Assembly: GCF_018260405.1 (NCBI RefSeq)
Contig: NZ_JAGLBG010000041.1
Location: 1 to 21,637 of the forward strand
DNA length: 21,637 bases
DNA from: Deinococcus sp.
Lineage (GTDB): Bacteria > Deinococcota > Deinococci > Deinococcales > Deinococcaceae
Reading direction: 5' to 3'
Below are positions 1-8,003 of this stretch, piece by piece. A model generated the notes under the pieces. The model had not been told where the DNA came from. It saw nothing but the letters and a program-made list of their open reading frames with translations, and made no database searches. Within the stretch, counting starts at the first letter, position 1. Each line of letters starts with the position of its first letter. A program made the translations under genes and the position numbers.

Positions 1-73
1 GCTCCAGCGATTGTGCGCCTGATGAAGAGGGCAGCATGGATACTCCGACGATATGGGCCTCAGACAGCCTCTT

Positions 74-107
74 AGAGGGGCCTAGCTAACGAATGCTAGG
101 CCCCTCT
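74..107. terminator. Perfect 12-bp hairpin, probable (bidirectional) terminator
   Basis: The arms AGAGGGGCCTAG (74-85) and CTAGGCCCCTCT (96-107) are exact reverse complements around a 10-nt loop. It lies 15 nt beyond the osmC stop codon and would end that minus-strand transcript and probably any plus-strand transcript entering from the left edge. The T-tract is weak on both sides, so termination is inferred mainly from stem strength and position. Confidence 0.75.
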
Positions 108-121
108 GTTCAGTTGCTATC

Positions 122-520
122 CTATTCTACAACCGTTTCAAGTTTAATTTCGGCGTTGAGGCTAGCGGCCACTGAACAGTATTTCTCGTGGCTCAGGTGC
201 GCGGCCTTTTCCAGAGCTTCGGCGGCAATACCTTCCCCGCTGGCAATGTGGCGCACTGTGATGTGGGTGTAGCGCTTGGGGTTGGTCTCGGCCCGCTCAC
301 CCACGACCTCGACACGGTAACTGCTCAGGGGAGTGCGGCGTTTTTTCATAATCTCAACCACATCGTAAGCGGTGCAAGTCGCCAGCGCCCCCAGTAGGGC
401 TTCCATGGGCGAAACCCCGATCTTGGTCGGGCTATTGTCGATCAGCAGCTGCTGGCCGTTTTCATTGACACCCACGTAGCGCTGGTCGCCGAGCCAGGTA
501 ATATTCATCGTCTTTTTCAT
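122..520 (-). CDS. OsmC family (YhfA-like) peroxiredoxin-type protein
   Basis: A 132-aa protein of the OsmC/Ohr superfamily, whose members reduce organic hydroperoxides in the cytoplasm with two cysteines. The signature stretch GVSPMEALLGALATCTAYD holds Cys49 and HEKYCSVAASL holds Cys115, the expected redox pair; the gene looks more like the YhfA/OsmC branch than Ohr. The frame stays open up to a GTG at 568, but I prefer the ATG at 520 (MKKTMN): it fits the family N-terminus and has TAGCCT 7 nt upstream, a typical Deinococcus leaderless arrangement. ATG 508 is another option. It stands alone, divergent from lysW. The exact substrate cannot be told from sequence; bacillithiol, suggested by the bshC gene in this window, is a plausible reductant (inference). 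Confidence 0.88.
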   Translation of the reverse strand: MKKTMNITWLGDQRYVGVNENGQQLLIDNSPTKIGVSPMEALLGALATCTAYDVVEIMKKRRTPLSSYRVEVVGERAETNPKRYTHITVRHIASGEGIAAEALEKAAHLSHEKYCSVAASLNAEIKLETVVE

Positions 521-527
521 GCTGCTC

Positions 528-533
528 AGGCTA
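528..533 (-). promoter_or_regulatory. Candidate -10 element of a leaderless osmC transcript
   Basis: On the minus strand TAGCCT (pattern TANNNT) is followed by 7 nt and then the ATG at 520. In Deinococcus such elements directly before the start commonly give leaderless mRNA. No Shine-Dalgarno sequence precedes this ATG. No convincing -35 was found. Confidence 0.4.
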
Positions 534-602
534 GCGCACACGCCGCCGCCTTCACAGCGCCCGGGCACCTTTCCCTGCTACCCTGACGGATACGGCTTCC
601 GG

Positions 603-627
603 TTGATTCGGTGCCATTCCGAATCAA
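603..627. repeat. Inverted repeat in the osmC-lysW divergent region
   Basis: TTGATTCGG (603-611) and CCGAATCAA (619-627) form a perfect 9-bp dyad around a 7-nt centre. It sits 83 nt beyond the preferred osmC start and about 78 nt before the lysW -35 box. It has no T-tract, so an operator is more likely than a terminator, but no regulator can be assigned. Confidence 0.5.
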
Positions 628-704
628 TCCGAGCGGACGCGAGGAGCAACAACAGACGCATTGGGCGCAATAGAGCGCAGTCCGTATGAGAGAATATAGT
701 CGCC

Positions 705-733
705 TTGACTGGCTCTATTAGTCTAGACAATAT
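705..733 (+). promoter_or_regulatory. Candidate sigma-70-type promoter of lysW-lysX
   Basis: TTGACT (705-710) is a good -35 box. The -10 could be CAATAT (728-733, spacing 17) or GACAAT (726-731, spacing 15). Either would start the transcript about 45 nt before the lysW ATG, compatible with the strong Shine-Dalgarno there. Confidence 0.4.
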
Positions 734-782
734 CAGTCGAAAGTTTTTTGAGGCGCTAACCTATCAAACGTAAGGAGTTAAT

Positions 783-956
783 ATGTCTGCCATTAAATTT
801 GAAAACCCTGATACCGGAGCCACCATCGAACTGAACAACCCTGAACTGGGAGAACTCGTCATTGACGACGAAACTGGCGTCGAGTACGAAGTGGTCAGCG
901 TCGATCCCCCGCGTCTGGCGGCGGCCCCGCAGGAAGCGGAGGACTGGGGCGAGTAA
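783..956 (+). CDS. lysW: LysW, amino-group carrier protein of lysine biosynthesis
   Basis: A 57-aa acidic protein ending in EDWGE, the C-terminal signature of LysW. In the Thermus-type aminoadipate pathway the gamma-carboxyl of the last Glu is joined to alpha-aminoadipate by LysX, and later enzymes act on the LysW-bound intermediate. NPELGELVI and VVSVDPPRL match the LysW fold. AAGGAG (772-777) lies 5 nt before the ATG, a strong start. lysX begins 71 nt downstream, so cotranscription is likely. Oddity: the protein contains no cysteine, whereas Thermus LysW carries two Cys pairs that bind zinc; here the second site reads IDDETG. The C-terminal signature plus the lysX neighbour make the call firm. 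Confidence 0.95.
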   Translation: MSAIKFENPDTGATIELNNPELGELVIDDETGVEYEVVSVDPPRLAAAPQEAEDWGE

Positions 957-1027
957 GCCCTTTAGGGCGGTGCGGGGGCAAGGAGTGCCGCCTCTGCGCC
1001 GCTTTTCAGGTTTACCCCGGAATTGCT

Positions 1028-1906
<879 letters not shown>

Positions 1907-1912
1907 GACTAC

Positions 1913-1942
1913 GGGTGCCGCTCTGCTCAAGAGGGCAGCGCC
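1913..1942 (+). repeat. Dispersed GGTGCC-type repeat, copy 1, after lysX
   Basis: GGGTGCCGCTCTGCTCAAGA begins 7 nt after the lysX stop and continues into GGGCAGCGCC. The two sides can pair as an imperfect 11-bp hairpin with one mismatch and two wobbles. Its core matches copies at 9223, 9263 and 17661, all on the same strand. It may be a non-canonical terminator or a repeat family. Confidence 0.6.
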
Positions 1943-2135
1943 TGTACCGCCAGCGTGACGCTTGCACCGTCGCCCCAAGCGGACTGACAAAGCTGCGAAG
2001 CAGAGCGGGTTTGGGCGCTTTTGCCTGACCCGCTTACTGTAGCTGGGAGCTATTTTGGCCTACTCGCTCCAGTCGGCTTTCATCCCCAACATGGGGCATT
2101 CAATCGCAATCGGAATAAAGCGTGGTTCGGTAGGT

Positions 2136-2162
2136 GGGCCGCTCCCAGTTGGTGAGCGGCCC
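2136..2162 (+). terminator. Intrinsic terminator downstream of lysWX
   Basis: GGGCCGCTC (2136-2144) and GAGCGGCCC (2154-2162) form a perfect 9-bp GC-rich stem with a 9-nt loop, followed on the plus strand by GCTCTTTATC. It lies between lysX and the convergent minus-strand gene ending at 2183. The T-rich side is only on the plus strand, so it mainly ends lysX transcription. A second, weaker dyad (AGCGGGT 2004-2010 / ACCCGCT 2028-2034) lies upstream in the same gap. Confidence 0.7.
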
Positions 2163-2182
2163 GCTCTTTATCTATGAAGTAT

Positions 2183-3325
2183 CTATGAAGTGCCTTCTTC
2201 CAGTCGCAACACATCCCCGAACGGAAAGCCCTCGTCTTCCAGGCCACCGGGCGGCACCACCCACAGGGTTGCCACGCGCGGCACTTCCTCTGGAAAGTCG
2301 CCGTATCCGTCGGTCAGGTAAATGAGCACGTCCGGTTCGTGTTCGGCGATCAGCTGAAAAATAGGCCGGAAATCGGTGCCGCCGCCGCCCTGTGGTTCGG
2401 GAATAGCGTCACCGGGCCGCAACTCGAAGGGCCCATACGCCTCGGTATCGGCGTAGTACAGCGTGGCCTTGACGTGTGGGTAAGCTCCCAGTACGCCCTG
2501 CACCTCACCGACCAGTGCCCGCACCGCGTCGTCGTCCACGCTGCCCGAAGTGTCGACCGCCACCAGCGCCCGGAGCGATTCGTCGTCCAGGGCTTCGAGG
2601 TACAGCCCCCGCCCCACGAAGCGGCGGTCGAAGCCGCCAAAGTCCACCGGAGTCCTTGCCAGAAAGCGCCACAGCTGCGCCCGCCAGTCGAGCCGCGCCG
2701 GGGCCAGCCGCTGCAACTCACGGTGCATGCCCAGCGGATCGTGGCCGTGTTCACCGCTCATGGCCTCCACGCTGCGGGCCTGGGCCATGGCCTGCTGCCA
2801 GTGCCGGGCGGCCTGCTTGCCCGGTTTGCCCCCCCTGGAGGGCGCGTCGCTGGGCGGGCCTTCCAGCAGATCGTCGCTGGCGTCGTCACCTGCGTTACTG
2901 TCGGCCTGAGCGTCAATGGCGGTATACACTTCCTCGGCGCTTAGGCGTTCCAGATGTTCGTCGCGTTGAAAACTTGGCGGCGTGGGCAAGCCTGCCGAGG
3001 CCACCATGCCGTTCACAATCAGGTCGGCGGCCCTGTTCCAGCGTTTTTTCTCGCGGGGGCCGCGCCGCTCGACGTGCGAAAGGGCCGCGTGGAGCACCTC
3101 GTGCAGCAGCAGGCTGTCAAGCACTTCCGGAGCCAGGCTGGCCGCCATTTCGGGATGGACATAGACCCGTTCACCGTCGGTTCCAGCCCCGACCACTTCA
3201 CGCGACGGCACAAATTCGGCGTGTAGCAACAGGGTCGCAAAAAAGGCCGATTTGCCCCTCAACCGCAGCCGAGACCCCGAGATCATGTGCTGGAATTCGG
3301 GGGTGGGGGTTATCGGCGCAGACAT
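2183..3325 (-). CDS. Putative metallopeptidase with C-terminal VWA-like domain (DUF2201 type)
   Basis: A 380-aa two-domain cytoplasmic protein. The N-terminal half has the zinc-peptidase motif HEVLH (75-79) in LLLHEVLHAALSH, followed by NRAADLIVN (97-105). A low-complexity linker (140-175) leads to a von Willebrand A-like domain with the MIDAS residues DTSGS (258-262), Thr317 in GGTDF and Asp339 in LTDG. This architecture is the DUF2201 family, often found beside a MoxR-type ATPase, as here. Start: ATG 3325 with GAGG a few nt upstream; the gap to the ATPase gene is 52 nt, so both probably share one transcript. By analogy with other MoxR-VWA pairs it may act in metal-dependent remodelling or maturation of a protein complex; the substrate is unknown. 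Both active-site motifs look intact. Confidence 0.9.
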   Translation of the reverse strand: MSAPITPTPEFQHMISGSRLRLRGKSAFFATLLLHAEFVPSREVVGAGTDGERVYVHPEMAASLAPEVLDSLLLHEVLHAALSHVERRGPREKKRWNRAADLIVNGMVASAGLPTPPSFQRDEHLERLSAEEVYTAIDAQADSNAGDDASDDLLEGPPSDAPSRGGKPGKQAARHWQQAMAQARSVEAMSGEHGHDPLGMHRELQRLAPARLDWRAQLWRFLARTPVDFGGFDRRFVGRGLYLEALDDESLRALVAVDTSGSVDDDAVRALVGEVQGVLGAYPHVKATLYYADTEAYGPFELRPGDAIPEPQGGGGTDFRPIFQLIAEHEPDVLIYLTDGYGDFPEEVPRVATLWVVPPGGLEDEGFPFGDVLRLEEGTS

Positions 3326-3377
3326 GTGGCCTCAGCCGGGTTTTTTCCATACGCTATGGGCCACAGGCCACACGCCA

Positions 3378-4403
<1,026 letters not shown>

Positions 4404-4413
4404 AGGCACTCCT

Positions 4414-4442
4414 TTATAAAGACACTTAGAGTATTTTGCCAA
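4414..4442 (-). promoter_or_regulatory. Promoter of the moxR-VWA operon
   Basis: On the minus strand TTGGCA (4442-4437), a 17-nt spacer and TTATAA (4419-4414) match the sigma-70 consensus well. Transcription would begin about at 4408-4405, on or just before the GTG starts at 4409/4403. The -10 overlaps AAGGAG (4414-4409), so the apparent ribosome site would be mostly untranscribed if this promoter is used. Confidence 0.55.
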
Positions 4443-4445
4443 AAG

Positions 4446-4485
4446 AAAGATGGTGCTCTTTTGACCATCTTTTTGCCGAGTGGAA
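4446..4485. terminator. Repeat-borne bidirectional hairpin between LEA gene and moxR
   Basis: AAAGATGGT (4446-4454) and ACCATCTTT (4464-4472) form a perfect 9-bp stem with a 9-nt loop. On the plus strand it is followed by T-rich sequence, and on the minus strand by TCTTTT, so it can terminate in both directions. It lies downstream of the LEA-like gene and immediately upstream of the moxR promoter. The block 4461-4485 is identical over 25 nt to 12706-12730 after wecG. Confidence 0.6.
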
Positions 4486-4662
4486 AGAGTGAACAAAAAA
4501 GAGCAGGACGGAGAATGAAGGGGGCGGCGGTATTTTTCCTACGCGCCCATAATTCGGAGAACTGCTCTAAGTTAAACGTACTCAGTTCCGGGTCTTTACA
4601 TCAAATGAAGGGGACAGGCCCCCAGCACTATGGAGACCTGTCCTCCCTTCTGCCTGGGCAGT

Positions 4663-5433
4663 TTACAGCTTGCGCTCCGAGTCTTTCTGGTTCTTATCGC
4701 CCATATTGCCCGTAATGCGCTTAAGTTCGGCAGACCAGTCCACCGACTTTTCGGTGCTGTTCGCTGCAGTGTTCTGCGCCTGTCCGGCGGCGGCCTGGGC
4801 GGCGTCTTTGGCCTTGTCGGCTACGTCACTGGCAGTGTCCTTGGCCTTGTCAGCCACATTCGCAGCGGCGTCCTTGGCCGTATCAGCGGCGTTTTGCACA
4901 GCGGGCTTGGCAGCGGCGGCGGCGTCCTTCGCTTTATCGGCGACGTCGCTGGCCGCGTCTTTGGCTTTGTCGGCGGCGTCCTGTACGGCAGGTTTCACGG
5001 CAGCAGCCGCGTCCTTGGCCTTGTCGGCCACATTGCCTGCGACGTCCTTGGCTGCGTCGGTGGCATTTTCTACGGCGGGCTTAACGGCGGCGGCGGCATC
5101 TTTGGCTTTGTCAGCCACGTCGCCTGCCACGTCCTTGGCCTTGTCGGCTACTGCGGCAGCGCCACTCAGGGCGGCGTCTTTGACCTCACCGGCTTTATCG
5201 GCGATGGTGCTTCCAGCGGTGCTGGCGGCGTCCTTGGTCTTTTCCCACCCCTTGGTGACACTCTGAGTCACGTCATCGACCGAGTCCTTGAGGCCCAGTT
5301 CGGCCAGTTTGGCGTCAAGCGCCTTGCGGTTTTGCTCACGGCTGAAGTAGTACGCGCCCGCACCGATCAGGGCACCCAGCAGCAGCAGATGCTTAAAGGA
5401 AAAGTTACGCTCATCGCTATCATTATCGAACAT
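4663..5433 (-). CDS. Membrane-anchored LEA-like (late embryogenesis abundant type) repeat protein
   Basis: A 256-aa protein made mostly of Ala, Lys and Asp. Residues 14-30 (FKHLLLLGALIGAGAYYF region) form one hydrophobic segment, probably an N-terminal membrane anchor. Residues 78-215 consist of LEA group 3-like modules built on VADKAKDAA. Three consecutive 29-residue units (101-129, 130-158, 159-187) each contain VADKAKDAAAA, then KPAV. The C-terminal tail (228-256) is non-repetitive and charged. Such proteins stay unfolded in water and become helical on drying; Deinococcus radiodurans has LEA-like proteins linked to desiccation survival. Start: ATG 5433, with TAGTCT then 6 nt before it and no Shine-Dalgarno, suggesting leaderless mRNA. 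The protective role is inferred from composition. YtxH-type proteins have similar anchors and are an alternative name. Confidence 0.85.
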   Translation of the reverse strand: MFDNDSDERNFSFKHLLLLGALIGAGAYYFSREQNRKALDAKLAELGLKDSVDDVTQSVTKGWEKTKDAASTAGSTIADKAGEVKDAALSGAAAVADKAKDVAGDVADKAKDAAAAVKPAVENATDAAKDVAGNVADKAKDAAAAVKPAVQDAADKAKDAASDVADKAKDAAAAAKPAVQNAADTAKDAAANVADKAKDTASDVADKAKDAAQAAAGQAQNTAANSTEKSVDWSAELKRITGNMGDKNQKDSERKL

Positions 5434-5439
5434 GAGTGT

Positions 5440-5445
5440 AGACTA
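5440..5445 (-). promoter_or_regulatory. Candidate -10 of leaderless LEA-like transcript
   Basis: TAGTCT on the minus strand, then ACACTC, then the ATG at 5433: the TANNNT-N6-start layout. No clear -35 was found. Confidence 0.45.
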
Positions 5446-5580
5446 GTGCACCATTCTCATGAACAGATGAGGACGGCTTATGCCTGGGTTCACACCACTG
5501 GTGGCTCCGGGGTGTCCCGTTGGGTGTCTTTGCCGGGTACCCGCCCGCCGTATTCACCTGGCCCAGCATTCAAACAGCAT

Positions 5581-6393
5581 TCACGTTGCCCGGCGCACTG
5601 CGCTTCCCCCCACCCAAACAGCTTCGTCGGGCTGGCCGTACTGCGCGGTCAGCCGTGACGGTCTGCCGGGCTGGCGCTGAGCACCCCGGATCAGGTTGTT
5701 GTCCGGGGCTAGTTGCCCGCGCTGGGCCAACACTCCGGTCAGGCAGGCGAACATGTTGCTGCTGGCGGCGTCTTCCAGAAATCCCTTGAGCGGCCCGAAA
5801 GCCCGGAAACACACGTCGGCGCGGCCCTGGTCGGCGGGGAGTGGCGCGGTGGTGTACAGGATCAGTCCGGTCGTATCGGTGGCCCGGCCCAGCTCGCTGA
5901 TGGCCCCGGCCTCCGGCGTGAACTGTTCCAGCGCCTCCAGACTGGGCACTTCGATCAGTAGGTTGGGGCGTCCAGTGCCCGCAATATGGGCGGGGCCAGG
6001 GTCTGGTAGTTCCAGGGCCAGGGTCGGAAGTCGGGTGGGCTGCACACTGACCACGCCCTGCCCGAGCAGCCACTCGCCGCCGCACAGCTGGGCTGGGGTG
6101 GCCGGGTGGCTGCTGAGCACCTCGGTCATGTCAAGCAGGTGCGGCTGCCTATGCGTCAGCGCCGCCACGCTGGCCGAATCGCTTTCCCCTTTTTCGCGGG
6201 TGGGGGTAAAGACCCGTAAGCAGAGTCTGGTCAGGTCAGCGCTTTCGATAAACACGCTCAGGGGTGTGCCCGCCGCCGCCGCCGCCGCCTGAAGGTCTCC
6301 GTCAGCACTCCCGAAAACGGCGACCTGTTTGCCACCAGAGCCATGCCTTCCCTGAAAAACGTCGTAAATGGCCTCTGGTCGTGGTTGCGTCAT
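5581..6393 (-). CDS. Divergent PhzF-family (phenazine biosynthesis-like) isomerase fold protein
   Basis: A 270-aa protein with the outline of the PhzF/diaminopimelate-epimerase fold. LCLRVFTP (57-64) matches the family's lRxFTP strand, followed by a shifted KGESDSASVAAL in place of the usual E-x-x-x-GHAT loop. FRAFGPLKGFLEDAASSN (196-213) matches RxFxP-G-x-x-EDPaTGS of the second half. The family's catalytic Glu, normally in NLSET, has no counterpart: the aligned stretch reads PLSVF (44-48). So this may be a non-catalytic or altered member. Start: ATG 6393, with AGGAG just 2 nt upstream; an in-frame GTG at 6420 is the alternative. The upstream gene starting at 7698 is on the same strand with an 87-nt gap. 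Function unknown. Confidence 0.7.
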   Translation of the reverse strand: MTQPRPEAIYDVFQGRHGSGGKQVAVFGSADGDLQAAAAAAGTPLSVFIESADLTRLCLRVFTPTREKGESDSASVAALTHRQPHLLDMTEVLSSHPATPAQLCGGEWLLGQGVVSVQPTRLPTLALELPDPGPAHIAGTGRPNLLIEVPSLEALEQFTPEAGAISELGRATDTTGLILYTTAPLPADQGRADVCFRAFGPLKGFLEDAASSNMFACLTGVLAQRGQLAPDNNLIRGAQRQPGRPSRLTAQYGQPDEAVWVGGSAVRRAT

Positions 6394-6480
6394 GGCTCCT
6401 ATTCGATCACGCTGGGCCACGCTTTGGCGCCCAGTTGCTCAGGCAAGGCTCTGGTTTGCCCCGCCCTAGCCTGCCTGAGC

Positions 6481-7698
6481 CTAGCTGGCTTCGGCTCCGG
6501 CGCTCATTTCAAGCATGTTGCGGATGTAACTCTTGACCATCATGCGGCGCACGGCGTTATGGACTGGAGCCAGAAAGCCCAGCGTAGCCAGCGCAATACT
6601 CTGCTCGGAAGTGCAGGTGAACACCACCTGGCCCCCTGGCTGCCACTCGATCAGAAAAGTTTCGCGCGAGCGCAGAACCTGTCCGCGCAGACTGCCCAGC
6701 GTAAATCCCCACAGGCGCGGCGCCTCGTGCTGCTCGGTGACGCGGCAGCCGACCAGCAGGGTCAGCGGGCCGATCCGCTGCTCGATCAGCACATTGCGGT
6801 TGACGACCGGTGGCCCCGCGCTGTGAAGTTGCAGGTTGTTCTGCCGGTGTGTGCGCCACGCCCACAGCGCCGACTGCGCTCTGAGAAAACAGGCTTCGCC
6901 CTCGCCCAGTACGGTGCTTTTGCTGATGCGTTGGGCCGGTTCGTCCGGCAGAACATCCAGCGGCAGCTCGGTCAGGGCGTGCAGGGTCACGCGGATGGTG
7001 GCCCCATCCACCGGCCCACGAACCAGTTGGCGGGGTTCAGTCTGCTCCAGCTCGGTTTCCAGATCGACCAGGGTGCGGCTGGTCACGGCCTGGTGGCGTC
7101 CCAGAACATTTCCTGAAGTGGTGACCTCCGGCTGGAAGCCCACAGCCGAGATTTCGAGGTCGGCGGGCAAGGCGTCGTAGAGCGCATTAATCAGGGCATC
7201 GACCACCGATTCGTCCAGGGTGGCCTGGAAGGGCCTGAAGCCTTGGGGAATCTCGAAGGCCTCTGGCATGGTCGTGGTTGCGGTTTCTGGCGGGGCCGCT
7301 CGCGCATGTTCAGGCTGTAGGTATTCAGAATCCGTGTGTTCAGACTTCGCCGTGATGCCCATTTCCTGCATAGGAACTTCGGCGGTCTGATCGTGCCTGG
7401 CCCCCAGCTCCGGGTCTCCCAGGTCCAGCTGCGCCGTCTGAAAGTCGTTCCAGGCGGGCAGCCTAGGCCCCAGGAGTCCCGAGGCCAGAATGGGAGGCGA
7501 GCGGTCTACCAGGGCGTGACCCGAATCCAGCAGGTGCTGAAGCGGGGTCGAGACGACCAGGCGGCGCGGCCAGGGCAGCTCTGGCGACGGCCCAACGGAC
7601 CAGTCCGGGGCGGCACGTTTAGCCCGGCCAGCGTACTTTGGCATGGCCTGCTTAGTTTGACCTTCTTCTCCAGAAAAAGGAGACGACATATCGCCCAC
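6481..7698 (-). CDS. DUF1990-domain protein with long N-terminal extension
   Basis: A 405-aa protein. The C-terminal third (about 265-397) resembles DUF1990: AQSALWAWRTH (274-284), a CRVTEQ strand (318-323), then WGFTLGSLRGQVLRSRETF (330-348), corresponding to the family's GFaYGTLxGHxxxGEExF, and a final VRRMMVKSYIRNML helix. DUF1990 is a START/SRPBCC-like fold of unknown function. Residues 150-250 (PQGFRPFQATLDESVVDAL, then AVGFQPEVTTSGN) look structured but match nothing I recognise; residues 1-150 look disordered. Start: GTG 7698, preceded by GATACT and 6 nt (leaderless layout); ATG 7689 and ATG 7644 are alternatives. It may share a transcript with the PhzF-like gene downstream. Confidence 0.65.
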   Translation of the reverse strand: MGDMSSPFSGEEGQTKQAMPKYAGRAKRAAPDWSVGPSPELPWPRRLVVSTPLQHLLDSGHALVDRSPPILASGLLGPRLPAWNDFQTAQLDLGDPELGARHDQTAEVPMQEMGITAKSEHTDSEYLQPEHARAAPPETATTTMPEAFEIPQGFRPFQATLDESVVDALINALYDALPADLEISAVGFQPEVTTSGNVLGRHQAVTSRTLVDLETELEQTEPRQLVRGPVDGATIRVTLHALTELPLDVLPDEPAQRISKSTVLGEGEACFLRAQSALWAWRTHRQNNLQLHSAGPPVVNRNVLIEQRIGPLTLLVGCRVTEQHEAPRLWGFTLGSLRGQVLRSRETFLIEWQPGGQVVFTCTSEQSIALATLGFLAPVHNAVRRMMVKSYIRNMLEMSAGAEAS

Positions 7699-8003
7699 GC
7701 CAGCAGTATCCCATAAAGACCTACCCTAATCTCGGGATGCGGGTGGATGCCCCCATTGGACGTCATTTTCTGATGTCACGTCAGAATCCAATCAGACTCC
7801 TTGATGACCCAGAATCTGCCGAGGGCACAGAAGCCAAAAAGCTTGTCCAGAGCCCAGCTTTGCGCGGCGGGCCTCCAGACGGTTCACACCACGTGCAATA
7901 CGAAATTGAGTTAGGCACGGGTGACTGTCTTATCGTTTGAAAACTATTTCTAGCTTTTGCTTGACATTTATCAGGCGAAGGTGCAAACTTCCTTTGAAGA
8001 ATT
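7699..8003. other. 305-bp intergenic region between DUF1990 gene and homocitrate synthase
   Basis: This divergent spacer holds the candidate leaderless promoter of the DUF1990 gene at its left end, a near-palindrome CTGATGTCACGTCAG (7770-7784) and the homocitrate synthase promoter at its right end. A 67-codon plus-strand frame (7737-7940) has no ribosome site, unusual composition and no family resemblance, so I do not call it. Nothing else is evident. Confidence 0.6.
7961..7989 (+). promoter_or_regulatory. Candidate promoter of homocitrate synthase
   Basis: A consensus TTGACA (7961-7966) is followed after 17 nt by CAAACT (7984-7989), a weak -10. The ATG at 8004 lies 14 nt after it, giving a leader of only about 7 nt and no good Shine-Dalgarno. 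The -35 is strong; the -10 is uncertain. Confidence 0.45.

Noticed and set aside
1..75. Open frame ending TAG at 73-75, possible 3' end of an upstream gene
   Set aside because: Only 24 codons are visible, with several codons (ATA, CGA, AGG) unusual for this genome; other frames on both strands are open too, so no call can be supported.
4404..4496. N-terminal extension of the MoxR ATPase (MFTLSTRQKDGQK...)
   Set aside because: It translates the dispersed repeat; a near-identical peptide (STRQKDGQ) appears in an unrelated minus-strand frame at 12679-12756 next to wecG. GTG 4403 has the ribosome site.
4630..5658. 342-codon plus-strand open frame, glycine-rich, across the LEA-like gene
   Set aside because: It is the antisense of the GC-rich 29-residue repeats. 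The minus frame has the start context, anchor and LEA repeats; the plus frame has no ribosome site or family.
7737..7940. 67-codon plus-strand frame before homocitrate synthase
   Set aside because: No ribosome site, no recognisable family and it fills a promoter region containing the near-palindrome and TTGACA box.
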